DNA of 24,601 nt from the NCBI GenBank assembly GCA_002393895.1, contig DGUE01000114.1, positions 3,658-28,258 on the forward strand, written 5' to 3'. Below are positions 1 through 7,892 of the stretch, one piece after another (the stretch's first letter is position 1; every line of letters begins with the position of its first letter). The position numbers and the translations under genes are program-made. The notes under the pieces are model-generated. The model searched no databases, was not told the origin of the DNA, and saw nothing but the letters and a program-made list of their open reading frames with translations. The stretch comes from Bacteroidales bacterium UBA4318. GTDB taxonomy: Bacteria > Bacteroidota > Bacteroidia > Bacteroidales > UBA932.

Positions 1-773
1 GCCTCCTGCTGGAGGGTCGAGGTGGTGAAGGGGGGCGCCGGGTAGCGGCTGCCTTCCGTCTTGTCTACCGAAGAAATGAGGTAGTGCGCCCCGATGCTGT
101 CCTGCAGGAACTTCTCTGCCTCTTCCGCGCTCTTGAACCTGGCGTCCAGCACACCTTTGAGGGAGATGCCGGCGGCGTTGATGAAGTTGCCTTCTATTTT
201 ATAGAAAGGTTCGGGGTGGAAAGCCATGATCTCGCGCTCGCGGTCCACCACCAGCCTCAGGGCGACGCTCTGCACGCGCCCTGCGGAGAGCCCGCGGTTG
301 ATCTTCTTCCAGAGGATGGGCGAGAGCTCGAATCCGACCAGGCGGTCGAGCACGCGGCGGGCCTGCTGGGCGTTCACGAGGTTCATGTCTACCTCGCGGG
401 GATTGCCGATGGCACGCATGATGGCATCTTTGGTAATCTCGTGGAAGGCGATGCGGCGGGTGCGGGCCTTGTCCAGGCCGAGGGTTTCGCAAAGGTGCCA
501 GGAAATGGCCTCTCCTTCGCGGTCTTCATCGGAAGCCAGCCATATGACGCTGGCCTTGCTTGCAAGTTTGGTGAGTTCGGCAACTACCTTCTTCTTGCCT
601 TCCGGTATCACATACTCGGGAGTGAACCCTCCTTCGATATCTATGCTGAGCTGCTTTTCCTGCAGATCCCTGATATGCCCTTCGCTGGCTTTCACCGTGA
701 AACCATCGCCAAGAAACCTTTGGATTGTCCTGGCCTTGGTAGGTGATTCGACTATTACTAAATTACCCTCCAT
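1..773 (-). CDS. topA: DNA topoisomerase I, N-terminal part (runs off the left edge)
   Basis: This type IA topoisomerase relaxes negatively supercoiled DNA by cutting and rejoining one strand. Only the first 257 codons are present, starting at the ATG whose complement is 771-773. The Toprim domain is clear. Glu9 lies in VIVESPTKA, the family motif ASEGHIRDL covers residues 29-37, and the acidic metal-binding motif DEDREGE (Asp82, Asp84, Glu86) follows. Next comes the topoisomerase signature region (QQARRVLDRLVGFELSP) and the RGLSAGRVQS segment. The catalytic tyrosine lies beyond the window. The 99-base gap to the divergent PBP gene carries a degenerate -7-like TTACTTTG on the minus strand (complement of 790-797). 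Identification is secure; only the 3' part and downstream neighbour are unseen. Confidence 0.96.
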   Translation of the reverse strand, partial: MEGNLVIVESPTKARTIQRFLGDGFTVKASEGHIRDLQEKQLSIDIEGGFTPEYVIPEGKKKVVAELTKLASKASVIWLASDEDREGEAISWHLCETLGLDKARTRRIAFHEITKDAIMRAIGNPREVDMNLVNAQQARRVLDRLVGFELSPILWKKINRGLSAGRVQSVALRLVVDREREIMAFHPEPFYKIEGNFINAAGISLKGVLDARFKSAEEAEKFLQDSIGAHYLISSVDKTEGSRYPAPPFTTSTLQQE

Positions 774-840
774 AACGTTCAATTTTTTGCAAAGTAAAAC
801 ACAAACTCGCTAATTTTCAAAATTTGTCGCCAAAAAAATT

Positions 841-848
841 TACCTTTG
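841..848 (+). promoter_or_regulatory. -7 promoter element for the PBP-ddl operon
   Basis: TACCTTTG matches the Bacteroidota consensus TAnnTTTG and lies 24 bases before the PBP start codon. The nearest TTG (824-826) is only 14 bases upstream, so the -33 element is weak or non-standard. Confidence 0.5.
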
Positions 849-872
849 TAATTCTAATCGTAGATTAAAAAA

Positions 873-3215
873 ATGGAAGACGCAACCAAGAAAAAGATAA
901 CAAAGTGGTTTTGGATACTGGTGACCGCTCCGTTCGCACTGCTGGCCTTTCTGCTGCTGCTCGTATGGATGTTCGCCAAGATCCCTTCTTTCGAGGAGCT
1001 CGAGCATCCGGACAGCAAGCTTGCAACCCAGGTGATTGCAGATGGCGGCGAGGTGCTGACCACCTTCCATATAGAAAACCGCACCTTTGTAAATTACGAA
1101 GAACTTTCCCCCAACCTGGTGGCTGCCACCATCGCAACCGAGGATGCCCGTTTCCGCAAGCACTCCGGAATCGATACCAAGGGCCTCATCCGCGTGGCGG
1201 TGAAGACCATCCTCATGCGGGACAGCAGCCAGGGCGGCGGTTCCACCATCACCCAGCAGCTCGCAAAGACCCTATATCCCCGCAAGGAGGGCGTTGGCAA
1301 GATAGGAATGGTCTGGATCAAACTCAAGGAGTGGATAACCGCAGTGAAGCTCGAACGCAACTATACCAAGGACGAGATACTCGTGATGTATCTGAACTCG
1401 GTGTTCTTCGGCAGCAGCGCCTATGGCATACGTGCCGCTTCCGAGACTTTCTTCGACAAGCTGCCTTCCGAACTCACCGTTGAGGAGGCCGCGACCCTGG
1501 TGGGAATGGTGAACAAGCCCACGAGGTACAATCCGGTAATCAACCCGGACAGGGCCCTCTCCCGCCGCAACTTCGTCATAGGGCAGATGGCCAGGAACAA
1601 GTATATCTCCAGGCACGATGCCGATTCCATAAAGCAGGTTCCCATCAACCTGGTGTACCAGGTGCGGGACCATAATGCCGGCCTCGCTCCCTATTTCAGG
1701 GACATGCTCAGGCGGGATATGAATGCCGAGAAGCCCAAGCGCAGCAACTACCAGTATGCCGAAGACTACACCGCAGATTCGCTCCGCTGGAGGGATGATG
1801 AGCTCTTCGGATGGCTGAACAAGAACAAGAAGCCGGGTGGAGAGAAGTACAACCTCGACAAAGACGGCCTCCGCATCTACACCACCATCAACTACCGCAT
1901 GCAGCAGAATGCGGAGCAGGCGGTGGCGGAGCACCTCGGGAACAATCTTCAGAAGGCCTTCGACCGCGAAAACAAGTGGAAGAAGAATGCTCCTTTTGCG
2001 GGGGATGTGGACAAGGCCACCAGGGACCGTCTGATGAGCAACGCCCGCCGCTGGAGCGACCGTTACCGCCTCCAGCGCAAGGCCGGTGTGCCGGAAGATG
2101 AAATCCTCGCCCAGTTCGACAAGAAGGTGAAAATGAGGGTGTTCGCATGGAACAAGAAGGGATACATCGACACCGTGATGACCCCGAACGATTCCATCCT
2201 GTGGTACAAGAGCGTGCTGCGCTGCGGCATGGTTGCCATCGAGCCGGTGACGGGCCACATCAAGGCCTACGTCGGTGGCCCGAACTACCGCTATTTCAAA
2301 TACGACAACGTCGGGCAGGGAAAGCGCCAGGTGGGGTCCACCATCAAGCCTTTCCTCTACACCCTTGCCATGCAGGAGGGGATGTCGCCCTGCGACAAGG
2401 TCATCAATGTGCCCCAGTCATTCATTGCCGGGGATGGAACCGACTGGACCCCGCGTTCCACCGACAAGGACGAGTGGATAGGCAAGACCGTCACCCTCAA
2501 GTGGGGGCTCACCCATTCATCCAATAACATATCCGCCTACCTGATGAAGCAGTTCGGCCCCCATGCCATGGCCGAGATGATGCACAAGATGGGCGTTTAC
2601 AGCCATCTGGACGAGGTGTATGCCCTGTGTGTGGGTGCTGCGGAGATTTCCATCCAGGAGATGGTGGCGGCATACAATGCCCTGCCTTCCAGGGGAGTTT
2701 ACATCACACCCCTGTATGTGACCCGCATAGAGGACAGCCAGGGTAATGTGCTGTCTGAATTCACCAACCGCAAGCGTGAGGCCATAGGCGAGAACACCGC
2801 ATACCTGATGATCAATCTCATGGAAGGGGTAGTGAACCATGGCACAGGTGCCCGCCTCCGCTCAGCATACGGCCTCAAGGGAGAGATCGCAGGCAAGACC
2901 GGAACCACCAACGACAACTCCGACGGTTGGTTCATCGGCTACACGCCCTCGATTACCTGCGGAGTATGGGTTGGAGGTGAGGACCGTCAGATCCATTTCA
3001 ATTCCCTCGCGCTGGGAAGCGGCTCCAACATGGCCCTGCCCATCTGGGGTATCTGGATGAAGAAGTGCCTCGCAGACGGCTTGTTCTCGGAGGCCGACCG
3101 TTTCCTCGCCCCCGCGGCTGTCAACTTTAACCTGGACTGCACCGGCGGCGACATAGAGACCACCGAGGAGGGCCAGGAAGAAAACAAGAGTGAAGAAGAT
3201 TACTATTTCGAATAA
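873..3215 (+). CDS. Class A penicillin-binding protein (PBP1A-like bifunctional transglycosylase/transpeptidase)
   Basis: This enzyme polymerises lipid II into glycan strands and crosslinks the stem peptides on the periplasmic side of the inner membrane. It has 780 residues. A short basic cytoplasmic tail is followed by one membrane segment (about residues 12-35). The GT51 domain shows EDARFRKHSG with catalytic Glu90, then GGSTITQQLAK and the MYLNSVFFG region. The transpeptidase domain has the three penicillin-binding motifs: Ser489-x-x-Lys492 in GSTIK, Ser549-x-Asn551, and KTGT at 675-678. The length and domain order are typical of Bacteroidota PBP1A (mrcA/ponA-type). The ddl start codon follows its stop by one base, so the two cell-wall genes form one operon. 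The acidic C-terminal tail (EEGQEENKSEED) is unremarkable. Confidence 0.95.
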   Translation: MEDATKKKITKWFWILVTAPFALLAFLLLLVWMFAKIPSFEELEHPDSKLATQVIADGGEVLTTFHIENRTFVNYEELSPNLVAATIATEDARFRKHSGIDTKGLIRVAVKTILMRDSSQGGGSTITQQLAKTLYPRKEGVGKIGMVWIKLKEWITAVKLERNYTKDEILVMYLNSVFFGSSAYGIRAASETFFDKLPSELTVEEAATLVGMVNKPTRYNPVINPDRALSRRNFVIGQMARNKYISRHDADSIKQVPINLVYQVRDHNAGLAPYFRDMLRRDMNAEKPKRSNYQYAEDYTADSLRWRDDELFGWLNKNKKPGGEKYNLDKDGLRIYTTINYRMQQNAEQAVAEHLGNNLQKAFDRENKWKKNAPFAGDVDKATRDRLMSNARRWSDRYRLQRKAGVPEDEILAQFDKKVKMRVFAWNKKGYIDTVMTPNDSILWYKSVLRCGMVAIEPVTGHIKAYVGGPNYRYFKYDNVGQGKRQVGSTIKPFLYTLAMQEGMSPCDKVINVPQSFIAGDGTDWTPRSTDKDEWIGKTVTLKWGLTHSSNNISAYLMKQFGPHAMAEMMHKMGVYSHLDEVYALCVGAAEISIQEMVAAYNALPSRGVYITPLYVTRIEDSQGNVLSEFTNRKREAIGENTAYLMINLMEGVVNHGTGARLRSAYGLKGEIAGKTGTTNDNSDGWFIGYTPSITCGVWVGGEDRQIHFNSLALGSGSNMALPIWGIWMKKCLADGLFSEADRFLAPAAVNFNLDCTGGDIETTEEGQEENKSEEDYYFE

Positions 3216-3216
3216 A

Positions 3217-4233
3217 ATGGGAAAGTACAAGACTATAGCCGTTATCTACGGAAGCGATTCCTCCGAATGGGAGGTAGCATGCCGCAGCGGGGAGTTCACC
3301 GCCTCGCGCATCGACGGCGACATGTATGACGTATATGAGATTTTTGCCCGTTTCGGCAAGTGGCAGCTGGTTGCATGCAAGAAGAAGGATGCAATGCGCG
3401 TGACTTTCCCCGAGGGCTCGCGGCCCGAGGTGGACAAGACCGACTTCAGCATCACCGTGTTAGGCGAAAAGGTGCGCTTCGACTATGTGTACATCATGCA
3501 GCACGGCGCGCCGGGGGAGAGCGGCCAGCTTCAGGGTTATCTGGAGATGCTCGGCATCCCCTTCAGCACCTGTTCATCCGCGGTCAGCGCCATCGCATTC
3601 GATAAGTATGCCTGCAAGAGCTACATACGGGATCTGGGAATCGTGAAGTGCGCTCCCGACGCATTCGTGCACAAAGGGGCCGACCTTGAGGCCTTTTCAG
3701 CTCAGGTTGCATCTTCGCTGAAATTCCCCGTGTTCGTGAAGCCCACCATCGGCGGGTCGAGTTTCGGGGTGACCATGGTTAAGAACCCCGCGGAGGTGGC
3801 TACCGCAGTGGGCTATGCCTTCTCTGAAGGGCCTACGGTGCTGGTGGAGCAGGGGATCAACGGCCGGGAATTCACCTGCGCGGCTTATCGCACCTCGGGT
3901 GCGGTCCACACCCTGCCCATTATCGAGATTATCTCCGATAACGAGTATTTCGACTATGATGCCAAGTATAACGGCCACAGCCGTGAAGTATGCCCGGCAG
4001 AGGCTTCCGAGCAGATAGTGAAGATGGTGCAGGAAACTACCGTCCGCATCTATGAGAACCTGGATTGCTCCGGGCTGGTGCGTATGGACTACATACTGTC
4101 TGAAGACGGGCTTTACTTCCTCGAAGTCAACACTATACCCGGCATGACCAGTGCGTCCCTGGTGCCAAAGATGGTGCGGGCCGCCGGCATAGACATAACA
4201 GATTTCCTTTCGGACATCATCGAAAACGGATAA
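3217..4233 (+). CDS. ddl: D-alanine--D-alanine ligase
   Basis: This ATP-grasp enzyme joins two D-alanines in the cytoplasm to supply the end of the peptidoglycan stem peptide. I chose the ATG at 3217 (338 residues) over an in-frame GTG at 3190. The protein then starts GKYKTIAVIYG as the family usually does, and it sits one base after the PBP stop. The N-terminal domain has QHGAPGESGQLQGYLE. The ATP-grasp part shows VKPTIGGSSFGV, VLVEQGINGREFT, the substrate loop YDAKYNGHSRE and the metal-binding RMDYIL and EVNTIPGM motifs. Pairing with a class A PBP couples precursor synthesis to wall assembly. A strong intrinsic terminator follows 15 bases after the stop. Confidence 0.96.
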   Translation: MGKYKTIAVIYGSDSSEWEVACRSGEFTASRIDGDMYDVYEIFARFGKWQLVACKKKDAMRVTFPEGSRPEVDKTDFSITVLGEKVRFDYVYIMQHGAPGESGQLQGYLEMLGIPFSTCSSAVSAIAFDKYACKSYIRDLGIVKCAPDAFVHKGADLEAFSAQVASSLKFPVFVKPTIGGSSFGVTMVKNPAEVATAVGYAFSEGPTVLVEQGINGREFTCAAYRTSGAVHTLPIIEIISDNEYFDYDAKYNGHSREVCPAEASEQIVKMVQETTVRIYENLDCSGLVRMDYILSEDGLYFLEVNTIPGMTSASLVPKMVRAAGIDITDFLSDIIENG

Positions 4234-4248
4234 AATCTGAAATCTTTT

Positions 4249-4278
4249 GCCCACCGGAGCGCTTCGGTGGGCTTTTTT
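4249..4278 (+). terminator. Intrinsic terminator of the PBP-ddl operon
   Basis: A perfect 8-bp stem (GCCCACCG with CGGTGGGC) encloses an 8-base loop and is followed by six T residues at 4273-4278. It lies 15 bases after the ddl stop and is the clearest terminator in the window. Confidence 0.93.
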
Positions 4279-4348
4279 ATCAAATAAACGTTTCCAAACT
4301 TCTAAAACGGATAATAATCGCTCACTTTGCAAAAAACGAAAGTGGGTT

Positions 4349-5518
4349 ATGAAAACATTATCCGAAAAAGTCTTTGTGCTGGCAGCGGTGCTGCTGTGTG
4401 CAATCGCCTGCAACCGGGGCGAAGATACGGTTGAAAGCGGCAGGCCGCTCGCTCTCATGACCAGGCGGGATGTGGCCAGGATGCTGTCCCTTCTCCCTCT
4501 CGGAAGCGACCAGTTGCGCGAGGTGTATGATGCCGTAAGTTCTTCCACGGCAAACGGCTACGATGAGGAATACATGATGTCCGACCTGCTTACAGCTCCG
4601 GGAGCCGGCGTTGGGGACGTCAGGGGCAAGTCGCGTAAGCAGTTGTACTCCACCCCGATACGTTCCTTGATAGAAGATTATCTGGCTTCCCGCGAGGCCT
4701 CTTCTACCAAGGCCGGTGCTGCGGATGTGCAGCGCTATCTGGATGAACTCATAGATTCCGGGATGCAGATTTACTGGCCGTATTCAGAACTCTGGGATGG
4801 CAGCACGCTCCCTCTTATAACCTACGACCCGGGGAATGGCGCCGAATCTAACTATGCCTATGTGATTACTTCGACGGATGGGGGTTATGAGGTGGTGGAC
4901 TCGGTGTTCGTGGACGAGAACGTGGCAAAGAGCCGCCCGGTGTGGGTAATCAATCAGAATGACGATTCTGCCTGCGTGCCGCTAAGCGCTTTCCTCGGCA
5001 CCAAGTCCATCTGGGATTCCGACGATGAGGATGAGGAAGAAGCTGATAGGTATAACCTTTATATTAAAGACTTTACCATGATGCGACACTACGACCCGTG
5101 GTTCGCAGGCGCCAGTGAGTTCCATGTGTGGTGCGGAGGGGTGGACGGCTTTTATGCATCTACCGAGGAACAGCTGAAAAACTACACTCCTTCGATCACT
5201 GATTTCATAGTGGTGGTCAAGCGCAGCGAAATAGGAAAGAAGAAAAGGTTCAATGCCGTCCTGGTTACGGATTTCTCGGACCAGCTGGATAAACTTGCTT
5301 TCCTCATCGTTGAAGACGACGGAGGCACCCGCACAAACTGGAAATGTGCTGCATCCGTAAAGATTAAATCCAAGACCTACGGCTTCGACATCGATATTCC
5401 CTACAGGAGCTCCGACGACGTTGTCTGGCGCGGCCAGCTAGGCGCCACGTATTTCACTAAAGGAAAAGCCATAGAAGGCCGTTTCGGCGATGTTAAACTT
5501 ACCTTTGCGCTGGAATAA
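4349..5518 (+). CDS. Putative lipoprotein of unknown function
   Basis: I do not recognise this 389-residue protein. It has a lipoprotein signal: Lys2, a hydrophobic core (VFVLAAVLLCAIA), and Cys21 followed by NRGED. An outer-membrane or periplasmic lipid anchor is likely. The mature part begins with a helical region (about residues 30-135) and then becomes beta-rich, with many Tyr, Trp and Asp. An acidic run (DDEDEEEAD, about residues 230-238) sits in the middle. I chose the ATG at 4349 because the in-frame upstream start at 4247 lies before the terminator of the preceding operon. A near-consensus -7 box TCACTTTG is at 4322-4329. It appears to be a single-gene unit, and nothing in the context suggests a specific role. 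Confidence 0.75.
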   Translation: MKTLSEKVFVLAAVLLCAIACNRGEDTVESGRPLALMTRRDVARMLSLLPLGSDQLREVYDAVSSSTANGYDEEYMMSDLLTAPGAGVGDVRGKSRKQLYSTPIRSLIEDYLASREASSTKAGAADVQRYLDELIDSGMQIYWPYSELWDGSTLPLITYDPGNGAESNYAYVITSTDGGYEVVDSVFVDENVAKSRPVWVINQNDDSACVPLSAFLGTKSIWDSDDEDEEEADRYNLYIKDFTMMRHYDPWFAGASEFHVWCGGVDGFYASTEEQLKNYTPSITDFIVVVKRSEIGKKKRFNAVLVTDFSDQLDKLAFLIVEDDGGTRTNWKCAASVKIKSKTYGFDIDIPYRSSDDVVWRGQLGATYFTKGKAIEGRFGDVKLTFALE

Positions 5519-5553
5519 TTACCTCGGATAGTAACAAATTCGCTACTTTTTAT

Positions 5554-5561
5554 TATTTTTG
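5554..5561 (+). promoter_or_regulatory. -7 promoter element immediately before hicA
   Basis: TATTTTTG fits TAnnTTTG exactly. It ends only one base before the hicA ATG at 5563, so transcription from it would give a leaderless or nearly leaderless message. There is no good -33 TTG at the usual 19-21 base spacing, so the real promoter could lie further upstream. Confidence 0.4.
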
Positions 5562-5562
5562 C

Positions 5563-5748
5563 ATGAAACGGGGAGAGTTAGAACGCATATTGCGTGCTGA
5601 AGGATGCTATCCGCTTAATACAGGTAAGAAACACGATAAATGGTATTCGCCCAAAACCGGATTATTGGTTTTATTGCCAAGACATGAAGCCAGGGATATA
5701 CCGATTGGTACTGTGAATGTTATTCTTAAAAAAGCAGGTATAAAATAA
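5563..5748 (+). CDS. hicA: HicA-family mRNA interferase toxin
   Basis: HicA toxins are small double-stranded-RNA-binding-fold ribonucleases that cleave mRNA when not bound by HicB. This 61-residue protein has the family layout: an N-terminal helix (GELERILRAEGC), then GKKHDKWYSP with the probable catalytic His24, a beta strand (LLVLLPRHEA) and a C-terminal helix (GTVNVILKKAGI). Its TAA stop shares one base with the hicB start, so translation is probably coupled. The pair is much richer in A+T than its neighbours. I counted about 38% G+C over 5641-5820 plus 6001-6060, against about 60% over two 60-base lines of the PBP gene. That suggests acquisition by transfer. The alternative, a solitary RNA-binding protein, is unlikely given the partner. 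Confidence 0.9.
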   Translation: MKRGELERILRAEGCYPLNTGKKHDKWYSPKTGLLVLLPRHEARDIPIGTVNVILKKAGIK

Positions 5749-6152
5749 TGACAGTAAATGCAATAATAGAAAAAGGGAAAGACGGATTGTTTGCTGTGCG
5801 GTCCGAGACTGTGATTGGAAGAACGTGCCTAGGTGGTTTTGGAGATAGCGTAGAGGAAGCAAAAGAAGATTTCCTGATGAGCGTAGATGAAGCAATTGAG
5901 GATTCAGATGAACAAAAACTGAGTCATCCAAACCGCGCTGATATCAACGTCGTTTTCACCTACGATCTCCCCTCATTTTTCAACTATTTCGACATGTTCA
6001 ATACGAGCAAATTCGCATCGTATGCAGGAATCAATGAATCGAAAATGCGTCAATATAAAAGCGGAATAACTTATCCTGGAGAAAAGACCACAAAGAAAAT
6101 ACTGTCTGCCGTCAGACAGATTGCGGCAGAATTGTCGACAGTAATGCTATAG
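5748..6152 (+). CDS. hicB: HicB-family antitoxin with C-terminal DNA-binding domain
   Basis: HicB neutralises HicA and usually represses its own operon. The protein has 134 residues. Residues 1-50 form a HicB partial RNase H-like domain (AIIEKGKDGLFAVRSE, then a GGFGDSVEEAKEDF segment matching the family's G-x-S/T-x-E-A pattern). Residues about 85-125 form a helix-turn-helix region (KFASYAGINESKMRQYKSG) expected to bind the operator. It overlaps hicA by one base. Its final six bases also encode the end of the convergent U32 gene. The order toxin then antitoxin is the usual hicAB order. The fusion with an HTH makes autoregulation likely, but I could not identify an operator. Confidence 0.88.
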   Translation: MTVNAIIEKGKDGLFAVRSETVIGRTCLGGFGDSVEEAKEDFLMSVDEAIEDSDEQKLSHPNRADINVVFTYDLPSFFNYFDMFNTSKFASYAGINESKMRQYKSGITYPGEKTTKKILSAVRQIAAELSTVML

Positions 6153-7889
6153 ATGAATGCTCATCTCGCAGGCTTTGCAGTCGAACTGCAGGGCTAGGCG
6201 GCGGCCGTTGTTGAGGAGGTAGAGGGGGCCTGATGGCTTAGCGCCCTGGTGTTTCGTGCACATCCCCAGTTCGTACTTGATGCAGTACTTGGATTTCATC
6301 AATTCGTGGACATCGGGAGTAGAGTGGGCGGCGGATGCGCCCTCTGGAGAAGTCGCCCTTCCGCCGGCCCCCGGAATCCTCATCGAATCCAGATCCTCCG
6401 CGATCAAACGGCGTATACTGTTAATGGTAGATGCGCTGAGCAGCGGCAAAGCCCCTCCGGGCGCGTCAGAAACCAGAGAATCCACATAAAAATGGTAGTG
6501 CAGACTCCGCTTCCCCAGTTGTTCGCGAAGCATGGCTTCTGCCCGCTCGCGGTTTTCCGCCTTCTCAAGATCGGCTTTAAAGGGGCTGAGAACTTCCCTT
6601 CCGTCCTCCGAAACAGCCGTAACATCTATGTTCCATTTCCCGTGGATATGAACCGAAAGGGCTACGGAGAGCTCTCTGCGGCAGGGGTTGCGGTCCAGAT
6701 CCTTCTCAAAGGCCGTGTCGATATTCCGGTAGAGGGACAGCCCTTCGCGTAGCCCGTCCACCGGTTTGCAAACAATTGTGTTACAGGAACAAAGGTCTCC
6801 ACGGAAGCCTACCACACCGCCCTTTCCTGCAAAGGCAAAGCCGTCTCCATTGTGAAGCTCCAGGGCCTTGGAAGCGGGTTTTAGCGTGATTTCGGCATCC
6901 TTGCCGCGCCTGCGTATGGAAACGACGGTGCCGATGAATTCTCCCATCGACTTCGGGGCGTCCATCGAGGACCATTGCCCCCGTTTCCCGTCGAAGAACA
7001 ATTCGGTATATCCCCTGTTGAACGTCTTCCAGGGGTCTGGGGCCACCCCGCCCGTTACTTTTCCGAAGGATGCCCTGGCATATTTATCCGGCTCTGATGC
7101 GACAATGGCGTCCAGGGCCTCGGAATAATACCTGGTGATGTTCCGGACGTAGGAAATGCTTTTCAGCCTGCCTTCTATCTTGAATGAGCACACTCCTGCT
7201 GCAGCAAGCTCGGACAGCCTGTCGTGAAGATTGAGGTCCTTCAGGGAAAGCAGGGCCTTGTTCCTAACGATCACCTTTCCGGAGTCATCAACCAGGTCGT
7301 ACATCGACCTGCAGGCCTGCACGCACTCCCCGCGGTCCGCGCTGCGGCCGTTCAGGTATTCACTCAGGCGGCATTCCCCGCTGTAGCCTACGCAGAGGGC
7401 GCCGTGCACGAAACATTCTACCTCACAGCCCGCGCCTTCGCAGATTTCCTTCACGGTGGCCATGGGCAGTTCGCGCTCCAGCACGATCCTGCTGCAGCCG
7501 GCTGAGGCATAGCGTCTGGCGTCTTCCAGGCTTCGGATTGCGCATTGCGTGGAAGCATGAAGGGGCACGGTGATATCCTGCCAGGAGCAAATCCGTATGT
7601 CGCGGATTATGAATGCATCCACCCCTGCCTCCTGCTCCTGCAGCATCTGCCTGTGCACCTCGTCCAGCTCGTCATCTCTAAGGAGTATGTTTACGGTCAC
7701 AAAAACCTTTACCCCGAACTTGTGGGCGTATTCGCAGAGCCTGGCTATGTCTTCCACCGTGTTCCAGGCATCCTTGCGTGCTCCGAACTGTGGCCCGGCA
7801 ATATATACGGCATCGGCACCGCAGTTTATCGCAGCGATGCCGATGTCAGCATTCCTTGCCGGAGAAAGGAGTTCCAGGCAGGTCTTCAT
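6147..7889 (-). CDS. Peptidase U32-family protein, RlhA-like (probable 23S rRNA cytidine hydroxylation)
   Basis: U32 proteins were named as collagenase-like peptidases, but characterised members such as RlhA, TrhP and UbiU/V act in hydroxylation reactions on RNA or ubiquinone precursors, most needing an iron-sulfur cluster. This 580-residue protein begins with the U32 barrel (ELLSPARNADIGIAAINCGADAVYIAG). It carries the ECFVHGALC signature (about 158-166) and the four-cysteine set Cys166, Cys173, Cys189 and Cys193. A DUF3656-like middle region follows. The C-terminus has a second Cys-rich motif (KYCIKYELGMC then FDCKACEM) common in Bacteroidota homologues. The length and layout are closest to RlhA, which modifies C2501 of 23S rRNA in E. 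coli. The gene starts 3 bases after the TPR gene stop, so they share an operon. Family is secure; exact substrate is inferred. Confidence 0.85.
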   Translation of the reverse strand: MKTCLELLSPARNADIGIAAINCGADAVYIAGPQFGARKDAWNTVEDIARLCEYAHKFGVKVFVTVNILLRDDELDEVHRQMLQEQEAGVDAFIIRDIRICSWQDITVPLHASTQCAIRSLEDARRYASAGCSRIVLERELPMATVKEICEGAGCEVECFVHGALCVGYSGECRLSEYLNGRSADRGECVQACRSMYDLVDDSGKVIVRNKALLSLKDLNLHDRLSELAAAGVCSFKIEGRLKSISYVRNITRYYSEALDAIVASEPDKYARASFGKVTGGVAPDPWKTFNRGYTELFFDGKRGQWSSMDAPKSMGEFIGTVVSIRRRGKDAEITLKPASKALELHNGDGFAFAGKGGVVGFRGDLCSCNTIVCKPVDGLREGLSLYRNIDTAFEKDLDRNPCRRELSVALSVHIHGKWNIDVTAVSEDGREVLSPFKADLEKAENRERAEAMLREQLGKRSLHYHFYVDSLVSDAPGGALPLLSASTINSIRRLIAEDLDSMRIPGAGGRATSPEGASAAHSTPDVHELMKSKYCIKYELGMCTKHQGAKPSGPLYLLNNGRRLALQFDCKACEMSIHL

Positions 7890-7892
7890 CCC

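Noticed and set aside
84..746. Plus-strand 220-residue open frame
   Set aside because: It is antisense to the well-supported topA frame and shows no coherent domain. Long shadow frames are expected in G+C-rich coding DNA.
1272..2258. Minus-strand 328-residue open frame
   Set aside because: It lies wholly within the PBP gene on the opposite strand and shows no recognisable motif.
4247..4348. Upstream extension of the lipoprotein frame
   Set aside because: It starts before and runs through the ddl terminator hairpin and would bury the lipoprotein signal peptide.
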